This document shows, piece by piece, positions 12,901 to 26,300 of a stretch of DNA of 64,000 nucleotides; position 1 is the stretch's first letter, and every line of letters starts with the position of its first letter. The notes beneath the pieces are model-generated. The model ran no database searches and was not told the origin of the DNA. It saw only the letters and a list, made by a program, of their open reading frames with translations. The DNA comes from Simmondsia chinensis (lineage: Eukaryota; Streptophyta; Magnoliopsida; Caryophyllales; Simmondsiaceae). The position numbers and the translations under genes are program-made. The stretch spans positions 1-64,000 of the forward strand of contig JAGTTD010000030.1 of NCBI GenBank assembly GCA_018398585.1, given 5' to 3'.

Positions 12901-13969
12901 GGTGTATGATTGTTTTAAATGGTGTAAAATCAACTTCTGTAGACATTTTTTAAGTAATTAGTGGTTTATGAGCAACCATACACGGTGTATGATTGATTTT
13001 AATGGTGTATAACCAACGTGTGTTTGTGTGTGTTAAGTAATTAATGGTGTATGATATATCATACACTGTGTATAATTGGTTTTAATAGTGTAGAATCAAC
13101 TTGTGTAGACATTTTTTAAGTAATTAGCGGGTTATGAGCAACCATATACTATGTATGATTGGTTTTAATGGTGTGTAACCAACGGGTGCTTGTGTGTGTA
13201 AAGTAACTGATGGTGTATGATCAACCATACACTGTCTATGATTGGTTTTATTGGTGTAAAATCAACTTGTGTAGACGTTTTCTAAGTAATTAGTGGTTCA
13301 TGAGCAACCATATACTATGTATGATTGGTTTTAATGTTGTATAACCAACGTGTGTTTGTGTGTGTTCAGTAATTGATGTTGTATGATTGGTTTTAATGGT
13401 GCAAAATCAACTTGTGTAGACGTTTTGTAAGTAATTAGTGGTTTATGACCAACCATACACTGTGTATGATTGGTTTTAATGGTCTATAACCAAGGTGTGT
13501 TTGTGTGTGTTAAGTAATTAATGGTGTATGATTGGTTTTAATGGTGTAAAATCAACTTGTGTAGACTTTTTTTATGTAATTAGTGGTTTTTGGGCAACCA
13601 TACACTGCGTATGATTGGTTTTAACGGTGTATAACCAACGTGTGTTTGTGTGTTTTGTAATTAATGGTGTATGATCAATCATACACTGTGTATGATTGGT
13701 TTTAATGATGTGAAGTCAACTTGTGTAGACGTTTTTTAAATAATTAGTGGTTTATGAGCAACCATACACTGTGTATGATTGGTTTTAATGGTGTCTAACC
13801 AACGTGCGTTTGTGTGTGCTAAGTAATTAATGGTGTATGATTGGTTTTAATGGTGCAAAATCAACTTGTGTAGACGTTCTTTAAATAATTAGTGGGTTAC
13901 GAGCAATCATACACTGTGTATGATTGGTTTTATGGTGTATAACCAACATCTGTCTGTGTGTGTTAAGTA
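9981..13969 (+). repeat. Internal tandem duplication, 1820 bp + 2169 bp
   Basis: Segment 9981-11800 is followed directly by its homologue 11801-13969. CGGCTTATG at 10090 and 11910 gives an offset of 1820, and GGGTGCTTGT at 11015 and 13184 gives 2169. The 349-bp difference is a block present in the right-hand copy and in copy 1 (about 4480-4830, with GATGCAAAATCAACTTGCAT) but missing from the left-hand copy near 10340. The right-hand copy therefore resembles copy 1 more than its own neighbour, pointing to unequal exchange or conversion between blocks rather than simple local duplication. Confidence 0.78.
12717..12758 (+). repeat. Doubled 21-bp module
   Basis: The same 21-bp module is present twice. 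It is absent as a double from the homologous site in copy 1 (about 5035-5060), which moves the offset between copies 1 and 2 from 7682 to 7703. It is thus an independent gain, not inheritance of the 4107-4148 event. Confidence 0.9.
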
Positions 13970-14144
13970 ATTAGTGGTTTATGAGCAACCATACACTGTG
14001 TATGATTTGGTTTGATGGTGCAAAATCAACTAGTGTAGAAGTTTTTTAAGTAATTAGTGGCTTATGCGCCACCATACACTGTGTATGATTGGTTTTAATG
14101 GTGTATAACCAACGTGTGTTTGTGCGTGTTAAATAAACAGTGGT

Positions 14145-14186
14145 GTATGATAAATCATACACTGTGTATGATAAATCATACACTGT
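14145..14186 (+). repeat. Doubled 21-bp module, ATAAATC variant
   Basis: The module variant GTATGATAAATC plus ATACACTGT is doubled here. The single-copy homologue in copy 1 is near 6445. The gain changes the offset from 7703 to 7724. Both modules carry the same A substitution (GATAAATC), so the doubling happened locally from the variant. Confidence 0.9.
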
Positions 14187-16370
14187 GTATGATTGGTTTT
14201 AATGGTGTAAAATCAACTTGTGTAGACGTTTTTTAAGTAATTAGTGGTTTATGTGCAACCACACACTGTGTATGATTCGTTTTAATGGTGTATAACCAAC
14301 GTGTGTTTGTGTGTCTTAAGTAATAAATGGTGTATGATCAATCATACACTGTGTATGATTGGTTTTAATGGTGTAAAATCAACTTGTGTAGACGTTTGTT
14401 AAGTAATTAGTGGGTTATGAGCAATCATACACTGTGTATGATTAGTTTTAATGGTGTATAACCAATGTGTGTTTGTGTGTGTTAAGTAATTAGTGGTTTA
14501 TGAGCGGCCATACATTGTGTATGATTGGTTTTAATGGTGTAAAATAAACTTGTGTAGACATTTTTTAAGTAATAAGTGGTTTATGAGTAACGATACACTC
14601 TGTATGATTGGTTTTAATGGTGTATAACCAACGTGTGTTTGTGTATGTTTAGTAAACAGTGGTGTATGATCAATCATGCACTGCGCATGATTGGTTTTAA
14701 TGGTGTAAAATCAACTTGTGTAGACGTTTTTTAAGTAATGAGTGGGTTATGAGCAATCATACGCTGTGTATGATTAGTTTTAATGGTGTATGACCAACTT
14801 GTGTTTGTGTGTATTAAGTAATTAATGGTTTATGAGCAACCATACACTGTGTATGATTGGTTTTAATGGTGTATAACCAACGTGTGTTTGTGTTTGTTAA
14901 GTAATTAATGGTGTATGATTGATTTTAATGGTGTAAAATCAACTTGTGTAGACTTTTTTTAAGTAATTAGTGGTTTATGAGCAACCATACACTGTGTATG
15001 ATTGGGTTTAATGGTGTAAAATCACCTTGTGTAGACATTTTTTAAATAATTAGTGAGTTATGAGCAACCATACACTGTGTCTAATTGGTTTTAATGGCGT
15101 ATAACCAACATGTGTTTGTGCGTGTTAAGTAATTAATGGTGTATGACCAACCATACACTGCGTATGATTGGTTTTAATGGTGCAAAATTAACTTGTGTAG
15201 ACGTTTTTTAAGTAATTAGTGGTTCATGAGCAACCATGCACTATGTATGATTGGTTTTGAATGGTGGATAACCAACGTGTGTTTGTGTGTGTTAAGTAAT
15301 TAATGGTGTATGACCAATCATACACGGTGTATGATTGGTTTTAATGGTGTAAAATCATCTTGTGTAGACGTTTTTTAAGTAATTAGTGGTTTATGAGCAA
15401 CCATACACTGTGTATGATTGGTTTTAATGGTGTATAACCAACGTGTGTTTGTGTGTGTTAAGTAATTAATTGTGTGTGATCAACCATACACTGCATATGA
15501 TTGGTTCTAATGGTGTAAAATCAACTTGTGTAGAAGTTTTTTAAGTAATTAGTGGTTCATGAGCAACCATACACTATGTATGATTGGTTTTAATGGTGTA
15601 TAACCAATGTGTGTTTGTGTGTGTTAAGTAATTAATGGTGTATGATCAATCATACACTGTGTATGATTGGTTTTAATGGTGTAAAATAAACTTGTGTGGA
15701 CATTTTTTAAGTAATTAGTTGTTTATGAGCGAACATACACGGTGAGTGATTGGTTTTTATGGTGTATAACCAATGTGTGTTTGTGTGTGTTAAGTAATTA
15801 ATGGTGTATGATCAATCATACACTATGTATGATTGGTTTTAATGGTGTATAACTAACGTGTGTTTGTGTGTGTTAAGTAATTAATGGTGTATGATATATC
15901 ATACACTGTGTAAGATTGGTTTTAATGGTGTAGAATCAACTTGTGTAGACATTTTTTAAGTAATTAGCGGGTTATGAGCAACCATACATTGTGTATGATT
16001 GGTTTTAATGGTGTATAACCAACGTGTGCTTGTGTGTGTTAAGTAACTAATGGGGTATGATCAACCGTACACTGTCTATGATTGGTTTTAATGATGTAAA
16101 ATCAACTTGTCTAGACGTTTTTTAAGTAATTAGCGGTTTATGAGCGAACATACACTGTGAGTGATTGGTTTTTATGGTGTATAACCAATGTGTGTTTGTG
16201 TGTGTTAAGTAATTAATGGTGTATGATCAATCATACACTATGTATGATTGGTTTTAATGGTGTATAACCAACGTGTGTTTGTGTGTGTTAAGTAATTAAT
16301 GGTGTATGATCAATCATACACTGTGTATGATTGGTTTTAATGGTGTATAACCAACGTGTGTTTGTGTGTG

Positions 16371-19300
16371 CTAAGTAATTCATGGTGTATGATCAATCAT
16401 ACACTATGTACGATTGGTTTTAATGGTGTAAAATCAACTTGTGTAGGCATTTTTTAAGTAATTAGTGGGTTATTAGCAATCATACACTATGTATGATTGG
16501 TTTTATGGTGTATAACCAACTTCTGTTTGTGTGTGTTAAGTAATTAGGGGTTTATGAGCACCAATACACTGTGTATGATTGGGTTTAATGGTGTAAAATC
16601 AACTAGTGTAGATGTTTTTTAAGTAATTAGTGGTTTATGAGCCACCATACACTGTGTATGATTGGTTTTAATGGTGTATAACCAACGTGTGTTTATGCGT
16701 GTCAAATAAACAGTGGTGTATAATCAATCATACACTGTGTATGATTGGTTTTAATGGTTTAAAATCAACTTGTGTAGACGTATTTTAAGTAATTAGTGGT
16801 TTATGAGCAACCACACACTGTGTATGATTCGTTTTAATGGTGTATAACCAAAGTGTGTTTGTGTGTCTTAAGTAATTAATGGTGTATGATCAATCATATA
16901 CTGTGTATGATTGGTTTTAATGGTGTAAAATCAACTTGTGTAGACGTTTTTTAAGTAATTAGTGGGTTATGAGCATTCATACACTGTGTATGATTTGTTT
17001 TATTTGTGTATAACCAACGTGTGTTTGTGTGTGTTAAGTAATTAGTGGTTTATGAGCGGCCATACACTGTGTATGATTGGTTTTAATGGTGTAAAATAAA
17101 CTTGTGTAGATATTTTTTAAGTAATAAGTGGTTTATGAGTAACCATACACTCTGTAAGATTGGTTTTAATGGTGTATAACCAACGTGTGTTTGTTTATGT
17201 TTAGTAAACAGTGGTGTATGATCAACCATACACTGCGCATGATTAGTTTTAATGGTGTAAAATCAACTTGTGTAGACATTTTTTAAGTAATGAGCGGGTT
17301 ATGAGCAATTATACGCTGTGTATGATTGGTTTTAATGGTGTATGACCAACTTGTGTTTGTGTGTGTTAAGTAATTAGTGGTTTATGAGCAACCATACACT
17401 GAGTACGATTGGTTTTAATTGTGTATAACCAATGTGTGTTTGTGTGTGTTAAGTAATTAATGGTGTATGATATATCATACACTGTGTACAATTGGTTTTA
17501 ATGGTGTAGAATCAACTTGTGCAGACATTTTTTAAGTAATTAGCGGGTTATGAGCAACCATACATTGTGTATGATTGGTTTTAATGGTGTATAACCAACG
17601 TGTGCTTGTGTGTGTTAAGTAACTAATGGTGTATGATCAACCATGCGCTGTCTATGATTGGTTTTAATGGTGTAAAATAAACTTGTGTAGACATTTTTTA
17701 AGTAATTAGTGGTTCATGAGCAACTATATACTATGTATGATTGGTTTTAATGGTGTATAACCAACGTGTGTTTTTGTGTGTTAAGTAATTAATGGTGTAT
17801 GATCAATCATACACTGTGTATGATTGATTTTAATGGTGTAAAATTAACTTGTGATGACGTTTTTTAAGTAATTAGAGGTTTACAAGCGGCCATACACTGT
17901 GTATGATTGGTTTTAATGGTTTATAACCAACGTGTGTTTGTGTGTGTTGTAATTAATGGTGTATGATCAATCATACACTGTGTACGATTGGTTTTAATGG
18001 TGAATAACCAACGTGTGTTTGTGTGTGTTAAGTAATTAATGGTGTATGATCTATCATACACTGTGTATGATTGGTTTTAATGGTGTAAAATCAGCTTGTG
18101 TGGACATTTTTTAAGTAATTTGTGGTTTATGAGCAACCATACACTGTGTATGATTGGTTTGAATGGTGTATAACCAACGTGTGCTTGTGTGTGTTATGTA
18201 ACTAATGGTGTATGATCAACCATGCACTGTCTATGATTGGTTTTAATGGTGTAAAATAAACTTGTGTAGACATTTTTTAAGTAATTAGTGGTTCATGAGC
18301 AACTATATACTATGTATGATTGGTTTTAATGGTGTATAACCAACGTGTGTTTGTGTGTGTTAAGTAATTAATGGTGTATGATCAATCATACACTGTGTAT
18401 GATTGATTTTAATGGTGTAAAATTAACTTGTGATGACGTTTTTTAAGTAATTAGAGGTTTACAAGCAGCCATACACTGTGTATGATTGGTTTTAATGGTT
18501 TATAACCAACGTGTGTTTGTGTGTGTTGTAATTAATGGTGTATGATCAATCATACACTGTGTATGATTGGTTTTAATGGTGAATAACCAACGTGTGTTTG
18601 TGTGTGTTAAGTAATTAATGGTGTATGATCTATCATGCACTGTGTATGATTGGTTTTAATGGTGTAAAATCAGCTTGTGTGGACATTTTTTAAGTAATTT
18701 GTGGTTTATGAGCAACCATACACTGTGTATGATTGGTTTGAATGGTGTATAACCAACGTGTGTTTGTGTGTGTTAAGTAATTAATGGTGTATGATCAATC
18801 ATACACTGTGTATTATTGGTTTTAATGGTGTAAAATCATCTTGTGCATACGTTTTTTAAGTAAATAGTAGTTTATGAGCAAACAAACACTGTGTATGATA
18901 GGTTTTAATGGTGTATAACCAACGTGTGTTTGCGTGTGTTAAGTAATTAATGGTGTATGATTGTTTTAAATGGTGTAAAATCAACTTCTGTAGACGTTTT
19001 TCAAGTAATTAGTGGTTTATGAGCAACCATGCACGGTGTATGATTGTTTTTAATTGTGTATAACCAACGTGTGTTTGTGTGGGTTAAGTAATTAATGGTG
19101 TATGATATATCATACACTGTGTACGATTGGTTTTTATGGTGTAGAATCAACTTGTGTGGACATTTTTTAAGTAATTAGCGGGTTATGAGCAACCATATAC
19201 TATGTATGATTGGTTTTAATGGTGTATAACCAACGGGTGCTTGTGTGTGTTAAGTAACTGATGGTGTATGATCAACCATACACTGTCTATGATTGGTTTT

Positions 19301-22300
19301 AATAGTGTAAAATCAACTTGTGTAGACATTTTCTAAGTAATTAGTGGTTCATGAGCAACCATATACTATGTATGATTGGTTTTAATGTTGTATAACCAAC
19401 GTGTGTTTGTGTGTGTTCAGTAATTAATGTTGTATGATTGGTTTTAATGGTGCAAAATCAACTTGTGTAGACGTTTTGTAAGTAATTAGTGGTTTATGAG
19501 CAACCATACACTGTGTATGATTGGTTTTAATGGTCTATAACCAAGGTGTGTTTGTGTGTGTTAAGTAATTAATGGTGTATGATTGGTTTTAATGGTGTAA
19601 AATCAACTTGTGTAGACTTTTTTTATGTAATTAGTGGTTTTTGAGCAACCGTACACTGCGTATGATTGGTTTTAACGGTGTATAACCAACGTGTGTTTTT
19701 GTGTTTTGTAATTAATGGTGTATGATCAATCATACACTGTGTATGATTGGTTTTAATGATGTAAAGTCAACTTGTGTAGACATTTTTTAAATAATTAGTG
19801 GTTTATGAGCAACCATACACTGTGTATGATTGATTTTAATGGTGTATAACCAACGTGCGTTTGTGTGTGCTAAGTAATTAATGGAGTATGATTGGTTCTA
19901 ATGGTGCAAAATCAACTTGTGTAGACGTTCTTTAAGTAATTAGTGGGTTACGAGCAATCATGCGCTGTGTATGATTGGTTTTGTGGTGTATAACCAACAT
20001 CTGTTTGTGTGTGTTAAGTAATTAGTGGTTTATGAGCAACCACACACTGTGTATGATTGGGTTTGATGGTGTAAAATCAACTGGTGTAGAAGTTTTTTAA
20101 GTAATTAGTGGCTTATGCGCCACCATACACTGTGTATGATTGGTTTTAATGGTGTATAACCAACGTGTGTTTGTGCGTGTTAAATAAACAGTGGTGTATG
20201 ATAAATCATACACTGTGTATGATTGGTTTCAATGGTGTAAAATCAACTTGTGTAGACGTTTTTTAAGTAATTAGTGGTTTATGCGCAACCACACACTGTG
20301 TATGATTCGTTTTAATGGTGTATAACCAACGTGTGTTTGTGTGTCTTAAGTAATAAATGGTGTATGATCAATCATACGCTGTGTATGATTGGTTTTAATA
20401 GTGTAAAATCAACTTGTGTAGACGTTTTTTAAGTAATTAGTGGGTTATGAGCAATCATACATTGTGTATGATTGGTTTTAATGGTGCATAACCAATGTGT
20501 GTTTGTGTGTGTTAAGTAATTAGTGGTTTATGAGCGGCCATACACTGTGTATGATTGGTTTTAATGGTGTAAAATAAACTTGTGTAGACATTTTTTAAGT
20601 AATAAGTGGTTTATTAGTAACGATACACTCTGTATGATTGTTTTAATGGTGTATAACCAACGTGTGTTTGTGTATGTTTAGTAAACAGTGGTGTATGATC
20701 AACCATACACTGCGCATGATTGGTTTTAATGGTGTAAAATCAACTTGTGTAGACGTTTTTTAAGTAATGAGTGGGTTATGAGCAATCATACGCTGTGTAT
20801 GATTAGTTTTAATGGTGTATGACGAGCTTGTATTTGTGTGTATTAAGTAATTAGTGGTTTATGAGCAACCATACACTGTGTATGATTGGTTTTAATGGTG
20901 TATAACCAACGTGTGTTTGTGTTTGTTAAGTAATTAATGGTGTATGATTGATTTTAATGGGGTAAAATCAACTTGTGTAGACTTTTTTTAAGTAATTAGT
21001 GGTTTATGAGCAACCATACACTGTGTATGATTGGGTTTAATGGTGTAAAATCAACTTGTGTAGACATTTTTTAAATAATTAGTGAGTTATGAGAACCCAT
21101 ACACTGTGTCTGATTGGTTTTAATGGTGTATAACCAACATGTGTTTGTGCGTGTTAAGTAATTAATGGTGTATGACCAACCATACACTGCGTATGATTGG
21201 TTTTAATGGTGCAAAATCAACTTGTGTAGAAGTTTTTTAAATAATTAGTGGTTCATGAGCAACCATACACTATGCATGATTGGTTTTGAATGGTGGATAA
21301 CCAACGTGTGTTTGTGTGCGTTAAGTAATAAATGGTATATGATCAATCATACACGTTGTATGATTGGTTTTAATGGCGTAAAATCATCTTGTGTAGACGT
21401 TTTTTAAGTAACTAGTGGTTTATGAGCAACCATACACTGTGTATGATTGGTTTTAATGGTGTATAACCAACGTGTGTTTGTGTGTGTTAAGTAATTAATT
21501 GTGTGTGATCAACCATACACTGCATAAGATTGGTTCTAATGGTGTAAAATCAACTTGTGTAGAAGTTTTTTAAGTAATTAGTGGTTCATGAGCAACCATA
21601 CACTATGTATGATTGGTTTTAATGGTGTATAACCAATGTGTGTTTGTGTGTGTTAAGTAATTAATGGTGTATGATCAATCATACACTGTGTATGATTGGT
21701 TTTAATGGTGTATAACCAACGTGTGTTTGTGTGTGTTAAGTAATTAATGGTGTATGATATATCATACACTGTGTAAGATTGGTTTTAATGGTGTAGAATC
21801 AACTTGTGTAGACATTTTTTAAGTAATTAGCGGGTTATGAGCAACCATACATTGTGTATGATTGGTTTTAATGGTGTATAACCAACGTGTGCTTGTGTGT
21901 GTTAAGTAACTAATGGTGTATGATCAACCGTACACTGTCTATGATTGGTTTTAATGATGTAAAATCAACTTGTGTAGACATTTTTTAAGTAATTAGCGGT
22001 TCATGAGCAACCATATACTAAGTATGATTGGTTTTAATGGTGTATAACCAACGTGTGTTTGTGTGTGTTAAGTAATTAATGGTGTATGATCAATCATACA
22101 CTGTGTATGATTGGTTTTAATGGTGTAAAATCAACTTGTGATGACGTTTTTTAAGTAATTAGTGGTTTATGAGCAACCATACACTGTGTATGATTGGTTT
22201 TAATGGTGTACAACCGACGTTTGTTTGTGTGTGTTAAGTAATTAATGGTGTATGATCAATCATACACTGTGTATGATTGGTTTCAATGGTGTAAAATCAA

Positions 22301-22800
22301 CTTGTGTAGACGTTTTTTAAGTAATTAGCGGTTTATGAGCAGCCATACACTTTGTATGATTGGTTTTAATGGTGTATAACCAACGTGTGTTTGTGTGTGT
22401 TGTAATTAATGGTGTATGATCAATCATATACTGTGTATGATTGGTTTTAATAATGAAAAATCACTTGTATCGACGTTTTTTAAGTAATAAGTGCTTTATG
22501 AGTAACCATACACTGTGTATGATTGGCTTTAATGGTGTACAACCAACTTGTGTTTGTGTGTATTAAGTAATTAATGGTGTATGATCAATCATACACTATG
22601 TATGATTGGTTTTAATGGTGTAAAATCAACTTGTGTGGACGTTTCTTAAGTAATTAGTGGGTTATGAGCAATCATACGCTGTGTATGATTGGTTTTAATG
22701 GTGTATAACCAACTTGTGTTTGTGTGTTTTAAGTAATTAGTGGTTTATGAGCAACCATACACCGTGTATGATTGCTTTTAATGGCGAATAACCAACGTGT
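16371..22800 (+). repeat. Long higher-order block, copy 3
   Basis: This begins at the third CTAAGTAATTCATGG (16371) and follows copy 2 at offset 7807 to about 17.85 kb. A 166-bp dimer present in copy 2 is then missing, and a 579-bp duplication follows. From about 18.76 to 20.0 kb the offset to copy 2 is 8220 (AACAAACACT 10661 and 18881; GGGTGC 11015 and 19235), which equals 7807 + 579 - 166. The 2169-bp internal repeat of copy 2 is absent, so the block skips to the TTAAATAAACAG region (20180). Its right half, from about 18.7 kb, is the first copy of the 4205-bp unit. Confidence 0.75.
17599..18756 (+). repeat. 579-bp tandem duplication (about seven subunits)
   Basis: Segment 17599-18177 is repeated at 18178-18756. 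Four landmarks keep a constant offset of 579: CATGC(G/A)CTGTCTATG at 17642 and 18221, CAACTATATACTATG at 17721 and 18300, TGATTGATTTTAATGG at 17821 and 18400, and TTAGAGGTTTACAAG at about 17872 and 18451. The copies differ at only a few positions, so the event is recent relative to the array. An odd number of 83-bp subunits is inserted, consistent with crossover between out-of-phase A and B forms. Confidence 0.85.
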
Positions 22801-25800
22801 GTTTGTGTGTGTTAAGTAATTAATGGTGTATGATCAATCATACACTGTGTGTGATTGGTTTTTATGGTGTAAAATCAGCTTGTGTAGACATTTTTTAAGT
22901 AATTTGTGGTTTATGAGAACCCATACACTGTGTATGATTGGTTTGAATGGTGTATAACCAACGTGTGTTTGTGTGTGTTAAGTAATTAATGGTGTATGAT
23001 CAATCATACACTGTGTATGACTGGTTTTAATGGTGTAAAATCATCTTGTGCATACGTTTTTTAAGTAATTAGTGGTTTATGAGAAAACATACACTGTGTA
23101 TGATTGGTTTTAATGGTGTATAACCAACGTGTGTTTGCGTGTGTTAAGTAATTAATGGTGTATGATTGTTTTAAATGGTGTAAAATCAACTTCTGTAGAC
23201 GTTTTTTAAGTAATTAGTGGTTTATGAGCAACCATATACGGTGTATGATTGATTTTAATGGTGTATAACCAACGTGTGTTTGTGTATGTTAAGTAATTAA
23301 TGGTGTATGACATATCATACACTGTGTACGATTGGTTTTTATGGTGTAGAATCAACTTGTGTCGACATTTTTTAAGTAATTAGCTGGTTATGAGCAACCA
23401 TATACTATGTATGATTGGTTTTAATGGTGTATAACCAACGGGTGCTTGTGTGTGTTGAGTAACTAATGGTGTATGATCAACCATACACTGTCTATGATTG
23501 GTTTTAATGGTGTAAAATCAACTTGTATAGACGTTTTTTAAGTAATTAGTGGTTCATGAGCAACCATATACTGTGTATGATTGGTTTTAATGTTGTATAA
23601 CCAACGTGTGTTTGTGTGTGTTCAGTAATTAATGTTGTATGATTGGTTTTAATGGTGCAAAATCAGCTTGTGTAGACGTTTTGTAAGTAATTAGTGGTTT
23701 ATGAGCAGCCATACACTGTGTATGATTGGTTTTAATGGTCTATAACCAAGGTGTGTTTGTGTGTGTTAAGTAATTAATGGTATATGATTCGTTTTAATGG
23801 TGTAAAATCAACTTGTGTAGACTTTTTTAATGTAATTAGTGGTTTTTGAGCGACCATACATTGCGTATGATTGGTTTTAACGGTGTATAACCAACGTGTG
23901 TTTGTGTGTTTTGTAATTAATGGTGTATGATCAATCATACACTGTGTATGATTGGTTTTAATGATGTAAAGTCAACTTGTGTAAACGTTTTTTAAATAAT
24001 TAGTGGTTTATGAGCAACCATACACTGTGTATGATTGGTTTTAATGGTATATAACTAACGTGCGTTTGTGTGTGCTAAGTAATTAATGGTGTATGATTGG
24101 TTTTAATGGTGCAAAATCAACTTGTGTAGACGTTATTTAAGTAATTAGTGGGTTACGAGCAATCATGCACTGTGTATGATTGGTTTTATGGTGTATAACC
24201 AACATCTGTTTGTGTGTGTTAAGTAATTAGTGGTTTATGAGCAACCATACACTCTGTATGATTGGGTTTGATGGTGTAAAATCAACTTGTGTAGAAGTTT
24301 TTTAAGTAATTAGTGGCTTATGCGCCACCATACACTGTGTATGATTGGTTTTAATGGTGTATAACCAACGTGTGTTTGTGCGTGTTAAATAAACAGTGGT
24401 GTATGATAAATCATACACTGTGTATGATTGGTTTTAATGGTGTAAAATCAACTAGTGTAGACGTTTTTTAAGTAATTAGTGGTTTATGTGCAACCACACA
24501 CTGTGTATGATTCGTTTTAGTGGTGTATAACCAACGTGTGTTTGTGTGTCTTAAGTAATAAATGGTGTATGACCAATCATACACTGTGTATGATTAGTTT
24601 TAATGGTGTAAAATCAACTTGCGTAGACGTTTTTTAAGTAATTAGTGGGTTATGAGCAATCATACACTGTGTATGATTGGTTTTAATGGTGTATAACCAA
24701 TGTGTATTTGTGTGTGTTAAGTAATTAGTGGTTTATGAGCGGCCATACACTGTGTGTGATTGGTTTTAATCGTGTAAAATCAACTTGTGTAGACATTTTT
24801 TAAGTAATAAGTGGTTTATGAGTAACGATACACTCTGTATGATTGGTATTAAGGTTTTTATAACCAACGTGTGTTTGTGTATGTTTAGTAAACAGTGGTG
24901 TATGATCAACCATACACTGCGCATGATTGGTTTTAATGGTGTAAAATCAACTTGTGTAGACGTTTTTTAAGTAATGAGTGGGTTATGAGCAATCATACGC
25001 TGTGTATGATTGGTTTTAATGGTGTATGACCAACTTGTGTTTGTGTGTATTAAGTAATTAGTGGTTTATGAGCAACCATACACTATGTATGATTGGTTTT
25101 AATGGAGTATAACCAACGTGTGTTTGTGTTTGTTAAGTAATTAATGGTGTGTGATTGATTTTAATGGTGTAAATTCAACTTGTTTAGACTTTTTTTAAGT
25201 AATTAGTGGTTTATGAGCAACCATACACTGTGTATGATTGGGTTTAATGGTGTAAAATCAATTGTGTAGACATTTTTTAAATAATTAGTGAGTTATGAGC
25301 AACCATACACTGTGTCTGATTGATTTTAATGGTGTATAACCAACATGTGTTTGTGCGTGTTAAGTAATTAATGGTGTATGACCAACCATACACTGCGTAT
25401 GATTGGTTTTAATGGTGCAAAATCAACTTGTGTAGACGTTTTTTAAGTAATTAGTGGTTCATGAGCAACCATACACTATGTATGATTGGTTTTAATGGTG
25501 TATAACCAACGTGTGTTTGTGTGTGTTAAGTAATTAATTGTGTGTGATCAACCATACACTGTATATGATTGGTTCTAATAGTGTAAAATCAACTTGTGTA
25601 GAAGTTTTTTAAGTAATTAGTGGTTCATGAGCAACCATACACTATGTATGATTGGTTTTAATGGTGTATAACCAATGTGTGTTTGTGTGTGTTAAGTAAT
25701 TAATGGTGTATGATCAATCATACACTGTGTATGATTGGTTTTAATGGTGTAAAATAAACTTGTTTAGACATTTTTTAAGTAATTAGTTGTTTATGAGCGA

Positions 25801-26300
25801 ACATACACTGTGAGTGATTGGTTTTAATGGTGTATAACTAATGTGTGTTTGTGTGTGTTAAGTAATTAATGGTGTATGATCAATCATACACTGTGTATGA
25901 TTGGTTTTAATGGTGTATAACCAACTTGTGTTTGTGTGTGTTAAGTAATTAACGGTGTATGATATATCATACACTGTGTAAGATTGGTTTTAATGGTGTA
26001 GAATCAACTTGTGTAGACATTTTGAAGTAATTAGCGGGTTATGAGCAACCATACATTGTGTATGATTGGTTTTAATGGTGTATAACCAACGTGTGCTTGT
26101 GTGTGTTAAGTAACTAATGGTGTATGATCAACCGTACACTGTCTATGATTGGTTTAAATGATGTAAAATCAACTTGTGTAGACGTTTTTTAAGTAATTAG
26201 CGGTTCATGAGCAACCATATACTATGTATGATTGGTTTTAATGGTGTATAACCAACGTGTGTTTGTGTGTGTTAAGTAATTAATGGTGTATGATCAATCA
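18700..26300 (+). repeat. 4205-bp higher-order repeat, two copies
   Basis: From about 18.7 kb the sequence matches itself 4205 bp to the right: CACTGTGTATGATTGGTTTG at 18721 and 22926, GGGTGCTTGT at 19235 and 23440, TTAAATAAACAG at 20180 and 24385, and GTAAGATTGG near 21773 and 25978. The match continues to CATATACTA at 22012 and 26216. After about 26.3 kb the second copy stops and other subunit types begin. 4205 is not a whole number of dimers because some units lack 21 bp or are otherwise shortened. Confidence 0.82.

Larger units (their letters stand above)
8564..16370 (+). repeat. Long higher-order block, copy 2 (7807 bp)
   Basis: This runs from CTAAGTAATTCATGG at 8564 to the next occurrence at 16371. 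Its first part matches copy 1 at offset 5862-5883. Its later part matches at 7682 (CAATCATTGTG at 12313), then 7703 (GGGTGCTTGT at 13184), then 7724 (ATTCGTTTTA at 14275) and finally 7807. Two steps of 21 bp are explained by extra modules at 12717-12758 and 14145-14186. Copy 2 is longer than copy 1 mainly because it contains an internal duplication (9981-11800 and 11801-13969). Near 16137 a local duplication (GCGAACATACAC at about 15729 and 16144) changes the register again. Confidence 0.78.
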
